Below, one piece after another: positions 1 through 7,268 of a DNA stretch of 60,227 nucleotides. Location of the stretch: positions 1 through 60,227 of the forward strand of contig DXFU01000027.1 of assembly GCA_019114305.1 (NCBI GenBank). Direction: 5' to 3'. The position numbers and the translations under genes are program-made. Source of the stretch: Candidatus Hungatella pullicola. Its GTDB lineage: Bacteria > Bacillota > Clostridia > Lachnospirales > Lachnospiraceae. The number at the start of each line of letters is the position of its first letter. Positions within the stretch are counted from its first letter, which is position 1. The notes under the pieces were generated by a model. The model did no database searches, had not been told where the DNA came from, and worked only from the letters and a program-made list of their open reading frames with translations.

Positions 1-207
1 ATCGGTACAATGATACTCCTTTACCGCCGTAGTCCGAGCGTTCAAAGCGTCGCAGGCAACGGGTAGAGCTTCGGCAGACCGCCGGAGGGGTGAAAGTCCC
101 GTGGAGCTATGCTAACAGCCGTCCGGTAAGCCCCCTTTGTATGTTGTAATAGTGGACTTGCCACTATTCATATAGTGTATTAGCCAGTCTTGGAAAGGGG
201 GCTAATC
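1..207. other. Left-edge non-coding stretch of the integrative element
   Basis: No convincing gene. The stretch from about 60 to 125 is GC-rich and looks structured, with a short GGGGTGAAAGTCCC hairpin-like motif reminiscent of group II intron or other structured RNA, but I cannot fold a complete known RNA from what is present. A poly-purine GGAAAGGGGG run at 192-201 lies 6 bases before the small ORF at 208 and probably serves as its ribosome site. A reading frame could enter from the left but ends within the first 66 bases in every forward frame. Confidence 0.4.
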
Positions 208-354
208 ATGGCAAATACGGATAAAAACCAGATACTTTGCAGGAGTGTTTTCAAAAGCGGCGAAAGCACGACTTCAAAAGCTCAATTCACAAAAAAGTGG
301 GTTGAAATGATAAATAGAATAGAAAAAAATAAGGCGGTTCGCCTTACGAAATAA
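208..354 (+). CDS. Small hypothetical protein of the integrative element (48 aa)
   Basis: A 48-codon frame starting ATG at 208 and ending TAA at 354, just upstream of the large serine recombinase. The product is basic and polar (it begins MANTDKNQILCRSVF and contains FTKKWVEMINRIEKNK) with no membrane segment or recognisable domain. Small ORFs in this position are common in Tn4451-like and related clostridial elements (TnpW-type proteins), but the match to any of them is not certain. Position and direction suggest co-transcription with the recombinase. Function unknown. Confidence 0.55.
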   Translation: MANTDKNQILCRSVFKSGESTTSKAQFTKKWVEMINRIEKNKAVRLTK

Positions 355-429
355 CAATGACAAGCTGTTTTCTGCATGGTATAATTTATGTAGAAAGCAG
401 CTTGTTCCTATCTCTAAGGAGATATGAAT

Positions 430-1983
430 ATGAAAGTAGCTATCTATTGCCGCTTATCCGAAGAAGATAGAAACAAGCAGTTTGAAACTGACGACAGCAA
501 CAGCATTCAGAACCAAAAGGCCATGCTGCTGCAATATGCTATGGAACAGGGGTGGGAACTTTACAACATTTACAGCGACGACGACTATACCGGCTCTGAC
601 AGACGGCGACCGGAATTTAACCGCCTGCTGAAAGACGCGGAGCAACACAGATTTGATATTATCCTCTGTAAGACACAATCACGGTTTACCCGCGAACTTG
701 AATTAGTGGAAAAGTACATTCACGGTTTATTCCCGATATGGGGTATTCGTTTTATCAGTATTGTTGACAATGCAGATACCGCAAACAAGGGAAATAAAAA
801 GTCCAGGCAGATTAACGGGCTTGTCAATGAATGGTACTTGGAGGATATGTCTGAAAATATCCGCAGCGTCTTGACGAACAGACGGAAAAACGGTTTTCAT
901 ATCGGTGCATTTGCCCTTTATGGGTATAAGAAAGACCCAGACCAGAAAGGGCATTTGATAATCGACGAAGAAGCCGCAGCCGTTGTCCGTGAAGTTTTTA
1001 CCTTATTTTCACAAGGTTACGGAAAAACTGCAATCGCCCGTATGCTCAATGACAGGGGCATACCAAATCCAACAGAATATAAGCGTCTACACGGCTTGCG
1101 TTATCAACAGCCGAAAACGAAAAACAGTACCCTCTGGAAATACTTTGCTATTTCCGATATGCTGATAAATGAAATCTATATCGGCAATATGGTACAGGGC
1201 AAGTATGGGAGCATTTCTTATAAGACAAAGCAGAACAAGCCCCGTCCAAAAAGTGAGTGGTATATCGTTGAGGGAACGCATGAGCCGATTATTGACCGGG
1301 AGCTATGGGATAAGGTGCAGGCGTTAATCGCACAGAGGGCAAAGCCCTTTGATGTGGGGACAATCGGTTTATTCGCAAGAAAAGCCCGTTGTGCAAACTG
1401 CGGTTATACTATGCGTTCTTCTAAGAATCACAATAAGCACTATCTACAATGCTCTAACCGCCATGTGGCAAAGGACGCTTGTATCGGTTCCTTTATCTCT
1501 GTTGATAAACTGGAAAGAATGGTTATCGACGAGATTAACAAACTGGCAGCCGAGTATCTTGATAAGGACGAGTTAGAACAGAACATAGAATTTTGTGATA
1601 ACTTGCAGGGACAGAAAAAACGTCTGCTCTCTGATATAGCCGTCTATGAGAAAAAGGTTGCAGAGTTTTCCAAAGGTATCCGGGAACTTTACATGGATAA
1701 GGTCAAGGGCTTAATATCTGAAAGCGATTATGTGGAAATGTCAAAGGACTTTACTACGGAGCGCGACCGACTGGAACGTGTAATTGCTGACGGAGAAAAG
1801 CAGTTAGCCGAAATCGAGGAAAAAATTGCGGTGGGCGATAACCGCCGTCAAATTATCGAACAATATTCCAACCTGGAACACCTTACCCGCGAAATCGTGG
1901 AAATACTGATTGACTATATATCTGTCGGCAAGCGTATTCCGGGAACAAGGGACGTTCCGATTGAAATTCACTGGAACTTTTAA
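430..1983 (+). CDS. Large serine recombinase (TnpX-like integrase of an integrative element)
   Basis: Catalyses site-specific excision and insertion of a mobile element. Three parts are visible in the 517 aa protein: an N-terminal resolvase domain (about 1-150, catalytic serine in YCRLSEED, Ser10), a recombinase domain (about 165-290), and a zinc ribbon with CANCGYTM and a second cysteine pair near CSNR and ACIG, followed by a coiled coil near 390-470. This is the architecture of Tn4451 TnpX and similar clostridial integrases. I chose ATG 430 because AAGGAG lies 8 bases before it; ATG 424 is too close to that site. It is the last gene of its element: the host ABC permease fragment begins right after its stop codon, on the other strand. 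Confidence 0.95.
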   Translation: MKVAIYCRLSEEDRNKQFETDDSNSIQNQKAMLLQYAMEQGWELYNIYSDDDYTGSDRRRPEFNRLLKDAEQHRFDIILCKTQSRFTRELELVEKYIHGLFPIWGIRFISIVDNADTANKGNKKSRQINGLVNEWYLEDMSENIRSVLTNRRKNGFHIGAFALYGYKKDPDQKGHLIIDEEAAAVVREVFTLFSQGYGKTAIARMLNDRGIPNPTEYKRLHGLRYQQPKTKNSTLWKYFAISDMLINEIYIGNMVQGKYGSISYKTKQNKPRPKSEWYIVEGTHEPIIDRELWDKVQALIAQRAKPFDVGTIGLFARKARCANCGYTMRSSKNHNKHYLQCSNRHVAKDACIGSFISVDKLERMVIDEINKLAAEYLDKDELEQNIEFCDNLQGQKKRLLSDIAVYEKKVAEFSKGIRELYMDKVKGLISESDYVEMSKDFTTERDRLERVIADGEKQLAEIEEKIAVGDNRRQIIEQYSNLEHLTREIVEILIDYISVGKRIPGTRDVPIEIHWNF

Positions 1984-2106
1984 TCAAAAGTTGTTCTTAT
2001 ATGATTGCACCATCAGAAACAGGTAGCGGTATTTATAATATTGACTTAATGTACCTGTGATACCGGATTTCTTTTTGGTTTTTACTTGTGATTTTAGTTT
2101 TTGCAT
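1984..2106 (-). pseudogene. 5' fragment of a sugar ABC transporter permease (LplB/MalF type), cut by the integrative element
   Basis: A minus-strand frame begins at ATG 2106 behind an excellent ribosome site (GAGGAGGG). Its first residues end in YYKYRYLFLM, the typical N-terminus of LplB-type permeases, where a first membrane helix (often LIPGL..) should follow. Instead the frame runs on for eight unrelated codons and stops at 1984, one base after the recombinase gene ends. So the host permease gene was split by insertion of the element, and the rest should lie beyond the left edge. The neighbouring AraC/Cache regulator is the usual partner of such permeases. The join lies at about 2001-2015. 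Identity rests on a short N-terminus. Confidence 0.7.
2001..2020. other. Probable element/host junction (attachment site)
   Basis: Permease-like codons end at about 2012 and element sequence begins on the recombinase side. Large serine recombinases cross over at a central dinucleotide within a short core, and a GA pair (as used by Tn4451-type enzymes) is present here, on the minus strand within CTGATGG. The exact crossover base cannot be fixed without the other end or an empty site. Confidence 0.45.
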
Positions 2107-2138
2107 TTGTGGGTTCCCTCCTCTCTGTTGTTAGTTTC

Positions 2139-2166
2139 ATTATGCCAGAAGTTATATGTTTTACAA
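2139..2166 (-). promoter_or_regulatory. Possible promoter of the split permease gene
   Basis: On the minus strand TTGTAA (2166-2161) and CATAAT (2144-2139) are separated by 16 bases, about 33 bases before the start codon at 2106. The -35 and -10 hexamers each match the consensus imperfectly. Confidence 0.4.
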
Positions 2167-2207
2167 TTCTCAAGTATTTGCTAAAATATTGATATTTTGT
2201 CAAAAAT

Positions 2208-2261
2208 AAAAAGTAGTGTTTTTTTGTGCTCTGAGAAAAGTGCATAAAAACACTACTTTTT
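2208..2261. terminator. Palindromic bidirectional terminator
   Basis: Two perfect 16-base arms (2208-2223 and 2246-2261) each begin with five A and end with five T, with a 22-base loop. This gives a rho-independent hairpin with a U-run on either strand. It lies directly after the AraC-type regulator gene (minus strand) and insulates it from the permease gene. Confidence 0.85.
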
Positions 2262-2271
2262 AATAAAAAAA

Positions 2272-4536
2272 TCAATGCATTTTGTTCATTCTGCTTTGCT
2301 TGGGAGTACAGCCGTATCTTTGCTTGAAAATCCGGATGAAATGAGCCGTGGATGCGTAGCCTAACATTTCAGAAATTTCTTTGACTGTATAGTCGGTGGA
2401 ATCCAAAAGTTCTTTGGCTCGCAGCAGTTTCTTCTCTACCAGATAATCCGAATAGTTAACACCCATAATAGATTTGAAAATACGGCTTAGGTAACTGGAA
2501 CTGATACCCAGATCTTCACTCATTTTTACAAGGCTTACGTCATGAAACAGATTTTCTTCTACGTAGTTTTCAATTTTCTGCTTCCAGTCAATGACGCTGT
2601 CCTCTGTTTTAGCGCTGGAATCCTGCAGCTGCTGAAGAATCTGCTCCATCCATTTTCGGAAATCATCAATATCCACAATGTTTTTCAGCTGTTCCCGGAT
2701 GTCGCTTCCCCATACGGCTGATTCATCATATCCGGCAGAAAGTGCGGCTTTCCGTATTGCGGAAACCAGATCGGTAAGTGTATTTTCACGATAATCAATG
2801 GAGTACAGGTTACTGCAGAATGACTCAATGATTGTTTCAATAGAATCTTTTAGCTGATTCCAATCTCGATTTCGAATATCATCGGTTACTTTTTTCAAGT
2901 ATCTGTCCATGGTTCCGCTGGGTTTCAGATCCAGAGTACAGAGCCAATTCCACGACAGAATTGTTTTATGAGGGCAGAAGAACGAATACCTCTCTCCTTC
3001 CCGGGCTTTCTGATAGGAATCGGGAAGCTGATCTATTTGATCTGTTGTGGGTCCGAGACAAAGGGTAAAAGGAACAGACAGTATTGTTTCCAGCTGCTGT
3101 TTGATTTCAGGGGCTATGGTATTCCCCTCCTCTAACTGGTCAAAATTTAAAATTCCGTAAATCAGGTCTTTTTCGTCTGTAATGGAATATATTTCGTAGG
3201 CATCATGGTGCTGATGAAACAGATCATTTACGCTGTAGTTTACAAGAATCCTGCTGTGCGCATTGTATTCTCTGCCAAATCGAATTTTTACCAGAAAAGC
3301 GGCATAGAACGGGCGGGAAAAACCGATAATTTCCGAATCATATTCCAGGCTGGGATTATTGGGGCTTAAAATACGTTTGACCATATTGTGGTAAATAATG
3401 GGCTGGTTAGCCGTAAGGTGCTCTTTCAGATCTTCTACCTGAAACATTAAGGAGTGAAACGTATTTTCCAGGAGACGGTACTGATTTTGTTCTTCTGCCG
3501 TATCGGTCCGATTGGCTACCTGCTGTATGTTTTCTATTATGTAGGCCATTGGACTATGAGCTCGTTTCGTAATCAGCACAGCGAACAGAACATTAAAGCA
3601 GATTAGTATACTGCATAGGGTCAGCAGCCAGACTTTGATATCGGTCATACCGGAAAAAACGTCGTCGATAGGAACCAATGAAATGTATTTCCAGTTGTTG
3701 TAACTGGAACTGGCATAGGAAACAATGTATTCTGCCCCTTGCTGGCGGCATTTAAAAAAGCCGTCTCCAGGCTGCTGAGAAATGCTTTTGAACCAGTCCT
3801 GGGCAGGAGAAAATTGTAAAGATTCCGGCTGAATGCCTGCAATTACTTGTCCCTGGCTGGAGACAATACTGTAGGCTCCCGCCGGGGAAGTGCGGGTCTT
3901 TTCCATAGCCTGAACCAGGGCATCAGTTTTTATTTCAATAACCAGCATTGCCCGACGCTGAGGATCTGAATTGAAATAGGGGATGGACCGGGCATAAATA
4001 CAGGCGGAATTTCCCTGTGAAACAGGCATCCAAAGGAGAAATTCCTCAGAGGTAATAACTGACTGCAGCCATTGGTTTTCCAGCCGCGCGTTTACATCAC
4101 CCTGATCCAGAAAAAATACGTGGCTGCCGCGGAACAGCAATTGATTGAATGGATAATATAAATCAATCTGATTTACAAAAGAATAAGATTCCTGAATTTC
4201 GTATAGCCGTGAACTGATCTGCAGAATTGTATAGGACTCATCTCGAATGGGCTGGTGGATGGGATTAATAAGCAGATCATTGGAGAATCTGTCGCTGAAA
4301 TGAGTGACAGATTCTCCAATTACAGGTTCAAAAATAGTTTCATCCACAAAATCTCTTACCTGGCAGATATTGTAATAATTAATTTCTTCCAGTTTGTCTC
4401 CGTAACGTTCTGTAAAATATTTATACAGAATAAACTGAGGAACAATGGTGGCCACTACGATCAGTAAAATATTGAAAAACAAGAGCCTGGAATAGATGTG
4501 GTTAAATCGAAATTTTTTTGTGCGTTCTTTTTTCAT
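2272..4536 (-). CDS. AraC-family regulator with membrane sensor domain
   Basis: A 754 aa membrane-bound transcription regulator. A first membrane helix (about 15-37) and a second one (about 300-322) enclose a Cache-like extracellular sensor of about 260 residues. The last 100 residues form an AraC double helix-turn-helix (LGISSSYLSRIFK and TVKEISEMLGY...FIRIFKQRYG). Proteins of this build in Gram-positive gut bacteria usually sit beside sugar ABC transporter genes and control them in response to an external ligand. Here the downstream partner on the same strand is the permease gene destroyed by the integrative element, so the regulator may have lost its local target. Start ATG 4536; the gene ends at a strong palindromic terminator. 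Confidence 0.9.
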   Translation of the reverse strand: MKKERTKKFRFNHIYSRLLFFNILLIVVATIVPQFILYKYFTERYGDKLEEINYYNICQVRDFVDETIFEPVIGESVTHFSDRFSNDLLINPIHQPIRDESYTILQISSRLYEIQESYSFVNQIDLYYPFNQLLFRGSHVFFLDQGDVNARLENQWLQSVITSEEFLLWMPVSQGNSACIYARSIPYFNSDPQRRAMLVIEIKTDALVQAMEKTRTSPAGAYSIVSSQGQVIAGIQPESLQFSPAQDWFKSISQQPGDGFFKCRQQGAEYIVSYASSSYNNWKYISLVPIDDVFSGMTDIKVWLLTLCSILICFNVLFAVLITKRAHSPMAYIIENIQQVANRTDTAEEQNQYRLLENTFHSLMFQVEDLKEHLTANQPIIYHNMVKRILSPNNPSLEYDSEIIGFSRPFYAAFLVKIRFGREYNAHSRILVNYSVNDLFHQHHDAYEIYSITDEKDLIYGILNFDQLEEGNTIAPEIKQQLETILSVPFTLCLGPTTDQIDQLPDSYQKAREGERYSFFCPHKTILSWNWLCTLDLKPSGTMDRYLKKVTDDIRNRDWNQLKDSIETIIESFCSNLYSIDYRENTLTDLVSAIRKAALSAGYDESAVWGSDIREQLKNIVDIDDFRKWMEQILQQLQDSSAKTEDSVIDWKQKIENYVEENLFHDVSLVKMSEDLGISSSYLSRIFKSIMGVNYSDYLVEKKLLRAKELLDSTDYTVKEISEMLGYASTAHFIRIFKQRYGCTPKQSRMNKMH

Positions 4537-4668
4537 GTTTGTTAAATCTGTATATTATATATAGGAAAAATGGCAGGTACTTATATATTATAACAAAATG
4601 AAAAACAAATTGCTATTGCAATATTAAAGATAAGGCTTCATAGGAGTCAATGATTGTTTGGAAATATG

Positions 4669-4697
4669 TTGAAAAATGCGGTTCTATATATTAAAAT
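4669..4697 (+). promoter_or_regulatory. Sigma-A type promoter of the kinase operon
   Basis: TTGAAA (4669-4674) and TAAAAT (4692-4697) are 17 bases apart. Transcription would begin near 4704, only about 6 bases before the ATG at 4710 but about 39 bases before the in-frame ATA at 4743, which has an ideal ribosome site. Confidence 0.6.
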
Positions 4698-4709
4698 AGT
4701 TGATAAGAG

Positions 4710-6263
4710 ATGATACGGGACGGGACAAAAGGAGGTGGAGTTATAGACACCGTTCTTCTGTTTGGAAAGTATCGGATATGTAAGGTTTTGGGGACGGGAA
4801 GAGCCGGCACTGTTTTTTTGGCAGTGCATGTAGGGCTTGAGGAGTACCGTGCGGTTAAGCGGGTTCCGAAAAGCTTTGCAGATTATGAACGTTTCCGGAG
4901 GGAGGCTTTGATCCTTAAGGGACTGCGCCATCCTGGAATTCCTATTGTATATGATTTAGAGGAAGATGACAGATACAGCTATCTGATTGAGGAGTATCTG
5001 GAAGGAGAATCTTTATTTCACCTGGTAAAAAGCCAGGGAAGTCTCAGCCTGGAGTTGACCGTGTTCTACGGGATACAGCTGGCTGACATCATTCATTACC
5101 TGCACGTCGCGGGAGAAAACCCTATTTTACATTTGGATTTGCAGCCTAAAAATCTGCTTTCGTGTCATGGAAGGCTCAAGCTTATTGATTTTGACCATGC
5201 TGCATTTTTTTATGAAGCCAATCTGGAACGGCAGAGGTATGGGACCATAGGTTTTGCAGCCCCGGAACAGTATGAGATGGATGGGATATTGGATCAGAGA
5301 ACGGACCTGTATTCGGCTGGCGTTCTTCTGTACTTTATGTACACAGGTCTTTATCCATCTGTACCTTTTTCTTGTGAAACAATAAGAAATAAGGGGCTTG
5401 CCTCTGTGATCGGCACCTGTCTCAAACAGGACAGGGAAAAGCGTTTTTTAGATGCTGGAGAGCTGTCAGAAAGTTTAAAGCAGCTGGAACGGAATTTAAG
5501 TCCTGGAAAAATAAGTCCTGAGTCATCTCTTGTAATTGCTCTGGCGGGCAGTAAGCCTGGAGCCGGAGTTACGCATCTGGCCATCGGCCTGTCTGTTTAT
5601 CTAAGAAATCTTGGTTTTCCCAATCTATATGAAGAAAAAAATGAATCCTCTATGGGCGCCGCTTTGGCAAAAGCTGTAGGAGCTGTCCGCGACAGCTTTG
5701 GACTGATGAAATATAAAAATTTTGTCTGGAAACAGCGTTATGGTCCGGCAGTATGGGTCAAACCTCATCCCTATGACTGGATTGTGGCAGATTATGGAAC
5801 AGAGATAGAGGCCGCAGTGAAAAGCTGTCCTGACAGAGTCGTTTTTGTTGCGGACAGCTGTTTGTGGAGTCTGGAGGCAGGCGTGAGAAAGGCTGCTGCT
5901 TTGGAAGAAACACAGATTCCCTGGGTGGTTGTTTTTAATCATGGAGCCCATGGAGAGACGATATTTAGACCTCAGATATGTGAGAAGCAGCTGTGTCTGA
6001 AAGCCCCCTATTTCTCCAGCCCTTTTCAGGAAAGCAATGACACAAAAAGCTTTTACAGGGAATTGATGGAAGGACTTGGCGTGTTTGAGAAAAGAAAAGG
6101 GAAATTCAGAAGATGGGGAAGGAGGAAGGGAAAAGGATGGAGACAAAAGGAAGGTTTCCGTTTAAATGGGCTTCTGGAAAAAGGAAAGAGAGTTATTTTC
6201 CCAGGACGATTGGAATTCTGGGAGCAGGAAGAGGAACAGGAGCCACCCATTTCACCTTTATGA
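4710..6263 (+). CDS. Ser/Thr protein kinase fused to a ParA/MinD-like P-loop domain
   Basis: The first half (about 20-265) is a Hanks-type kinase: glycine loop GTGRAGTV, lysine in AVKRV, catalytic loop HLDLQPKN (HLD in place of HRD), DFD in place of DFG, and APEQ. The second half (from about 273) is a MinD/ParA-like fold with deviant P-loop GSKPGAGVTH and Walker-B-like YDWIVADYG. No membrane helix is visible. The likely role is signalling, with phosphorylation linked to an ATPase switch, as found near envelope or pilus systems of Lachnospiraceae; the substrate is unknown. The start is uncertain: ATG 4710 has a weak site, whereas GGAGG at 4731 points to the in-frame ATA at 4743. The last 42 codons overlap the next gene and have low-complexity basic and acidic composition. 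Confidence 0.85.
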   Translation: MIRDGTKGGGVIDTVLLFGKYRICKVLGTGRAGTVFLAVHVGLEEYRAVKRVPKSFADYERFRREALILKGLRHPGIPIVYDLEEDDRYSYLIEEYLEGESLFHLVKSQGSLSLELTVFYGIQLADIIHYLHVAGENPILHLDLQPKNLLSCHGRLKLIDFDHAAFFYEANLERQRYGTIGFAAPEQYEMDGILDQRTDLYSAGVLLYFMYTGLYPSVPFSCETIRNKGLASVIGTCLKQDREKRFLDAGELSESLKQLERNLSPGKISPESSLVIALAGSKPGAGVTHLAIGLSVYLRNLGFPNLYEEKNESSMGAALAKAVGAVRDSFGLMKYKNFVWKQRYGPAVWVKPHPYDWIVADYGTEIEAAVKSCPDRVVFVADSCLWSLEAGVRKAAALEETQIPWVVVFNHGAHGETIFRPQICEKQLCLKAPYFSSPFQESNDTKSFYRELMEGLGVFEKRKGKFRRWGRRKGKGWRQKEGFRLNGLLEKGKRVIFPGRLEFWEQEEEQEPPISPL

Positions 6264-6754
6264 CAGCCTCCTACTTGACAGGAGTTTTGCGGGAGAGCTG
6301 CGCGGTTCTGGAATGGAATGAACATGGAGATTTTGAGAGGGTAAAGCAGCTGGCCGGCTGTTCTATGAAATCAGCTCTCTTTTTTACGCTGCTGGAGACA
6401 GATTTTTACCCAAAAGCAGGAGAAACAAGCCTTGTTTTGTGCAAAAACAGGGTCTACGACAATGTAATTGTGGATTATGGAGAGTGGCGTGAGGAAGTAT
6501 TAGGAGAATTTTTTCGGTGCGACAGACAGTTTGTGGTGGGCAGTTTAAGCGAGTGGAGGCTGGAAGCTTTGACGGAGGCCGCCGTCAGGAGAAGACAAGG
6601 GTTTCACTGGGAAACCCTTACTGTCTTCGGCAGTGAGGAGGCCAGAAAAAATCTGGAAAAGAAGCAGAGAAGCCCTGTCAGGCGGGTTCCTGTTTCATTG
6701 GATGTATTCCAGATCACAGAGCAAATCATTGATTTTTATCAACAGCTTTTCTGA
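6137..6754 (+). CDS. MinD/CpaE-like P-loop ATPase (second copy)
   Basis: A 205 aa protein with an atypical P-loop GAGRGTGATH near residue 25, where Ala replaces the usual Lys before Thr, and a Walker-B-like YDNVIVDYG. It resembles the C-terminal domain of the preceding kinase fusion and may be its partner or paralogue. ATG 6137 is preceded by GGAGG at 6121-6125 and a further purine run. The gene overlaps the kinase gene by 127 bases in another frame, and its P-loop is encoded within the overlap, so the overlap is real coding sequence for this product. Function unknown; a spatial or signalling switch is the family-based guess. Confidence 0.8.
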   Translation: METKGRFPFKWASGKRKESYFPRTIGILGAGRGTGATHFTFMTASYLTGVLRESCAVLEWNEHGDFERVKQLAGCSMKSALFFTLLETDFYPKAGETSLVLCKNRVYDNVIVDYGEWREEVLGEFFRCDRQFVVGSLSEWRLEALTEAAVRRRQGFHWETLTVFGSEEARKNLEKKQRSPVRRVPVSLDVFQITEQIIDFYQQLF

Positions 6755-6811
6755 GGGCAGGCGGGAGTAATTGTGTCACGGCAAGTCTCCTTAAAGGTAA
6801 CTGGCCTGCCC
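6755..6811 (+). other. Inverted repeat in the leader of the small protein gene
   Basis: GGGCAGGC (6755-6762) and GCCTGCCC (6804-6811) are perfect 8-base arms that begin at the stop codon of the ATPase gene. The enclosed 41 bases can form an inner helix (AGT..CCTT with AAGG..ACT). There is no U-run, so it is not a standard terminator. It may be an RNA-processing site or leader structure. Confidence 0.35.
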
Positions 6812-6837
6812 CCGGACAGGGGGAAAGGAAAGGTTTG

Positions 6838-7104
6838 ATGAAAAAAGGAAAGTCAGACAGACAGGGCAGGGCGAAGGAGCCGGAACAGGAACTGTCAGAG
6901 GAGAGAAAAAGCTATCTGTCCGGTTTAAAAAGATATAGGGACAAAGGCGTTGTCATAAAAATAGATGGAAAGGAAGCGGATATAGGAGAGTGGAATAAAA
7001 TTTTTGAGGTCAGAGATTCCAGTTTTTATATGGCTGATTTTGTGGCTGACCAGGATACAGGCCGTCTGAAGGAAATACGGTTCGACAGGGTTTACAATAA
7101 GTAG
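6838..7104 (+). CDS. Small hypothetical protein (88 aa)
   Basis: A soluble, very charged protein. The first 25 residues are rich in Lys, Glu and Arg; the rest (GVVIKIDGKEADIGEW.. to RLKEIRFDRVYNK) has the alternating pattern of a small beta domain. ATG 6838 is preceded by GGGGGAAAGGAAAGG. It probably forms one transcription unit with the kinase and ATPase genes. No family recognised. Confidence 0.7.
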   Translation: MKKGKSDRQGRAKEPEQELSEERKSYLSGLKRYRDKGVVIKIDGKEADIGEWNKIFEVRDSSFYMADFVADQDTGRLKEIRFDRVYNK

Positions 7105-7228
7105 AAAAATACAGGCGGGCCGGCGGCGGGATGCCGTCTTCAGCCGGGGGGGCACAAAGGGCCGGCTCAGGGTGGGATAGGGGAATTATGGAACGTAATG
7201 AAATTGTAAAGTATATCGGAAGGAAATA

Positions 7229-7237
7229 TGGTATAAT
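7229..7237 (+). promoter_or_regulatory. Extended -10 promoter of the GH18 gene
   Basis: TGGTATAAT is a perfect extended -10 element; I see no good -35. Transcription would start near 7244, about 25 bases before the ATG at 7269. Confidence 0.55.
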
Positions 7238-7268
7238 CGAGTAAAATCCATTGTCAGGAGGGATACCA

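Noticed and set aside
2033-2275. 80-codon minus-strand frame upstream of the permease fragment
   Set aside because: It has no ribosome site, runs through a terminator palindrome and overlaps the well-supported permease start in another frame.
6100-6263. Programmed frameshift joining the kinase fusion to the second ATPase
   Set aside because: No standard slippery heptamer in the correct phase; the second gene has its own ribosome site and ATG.
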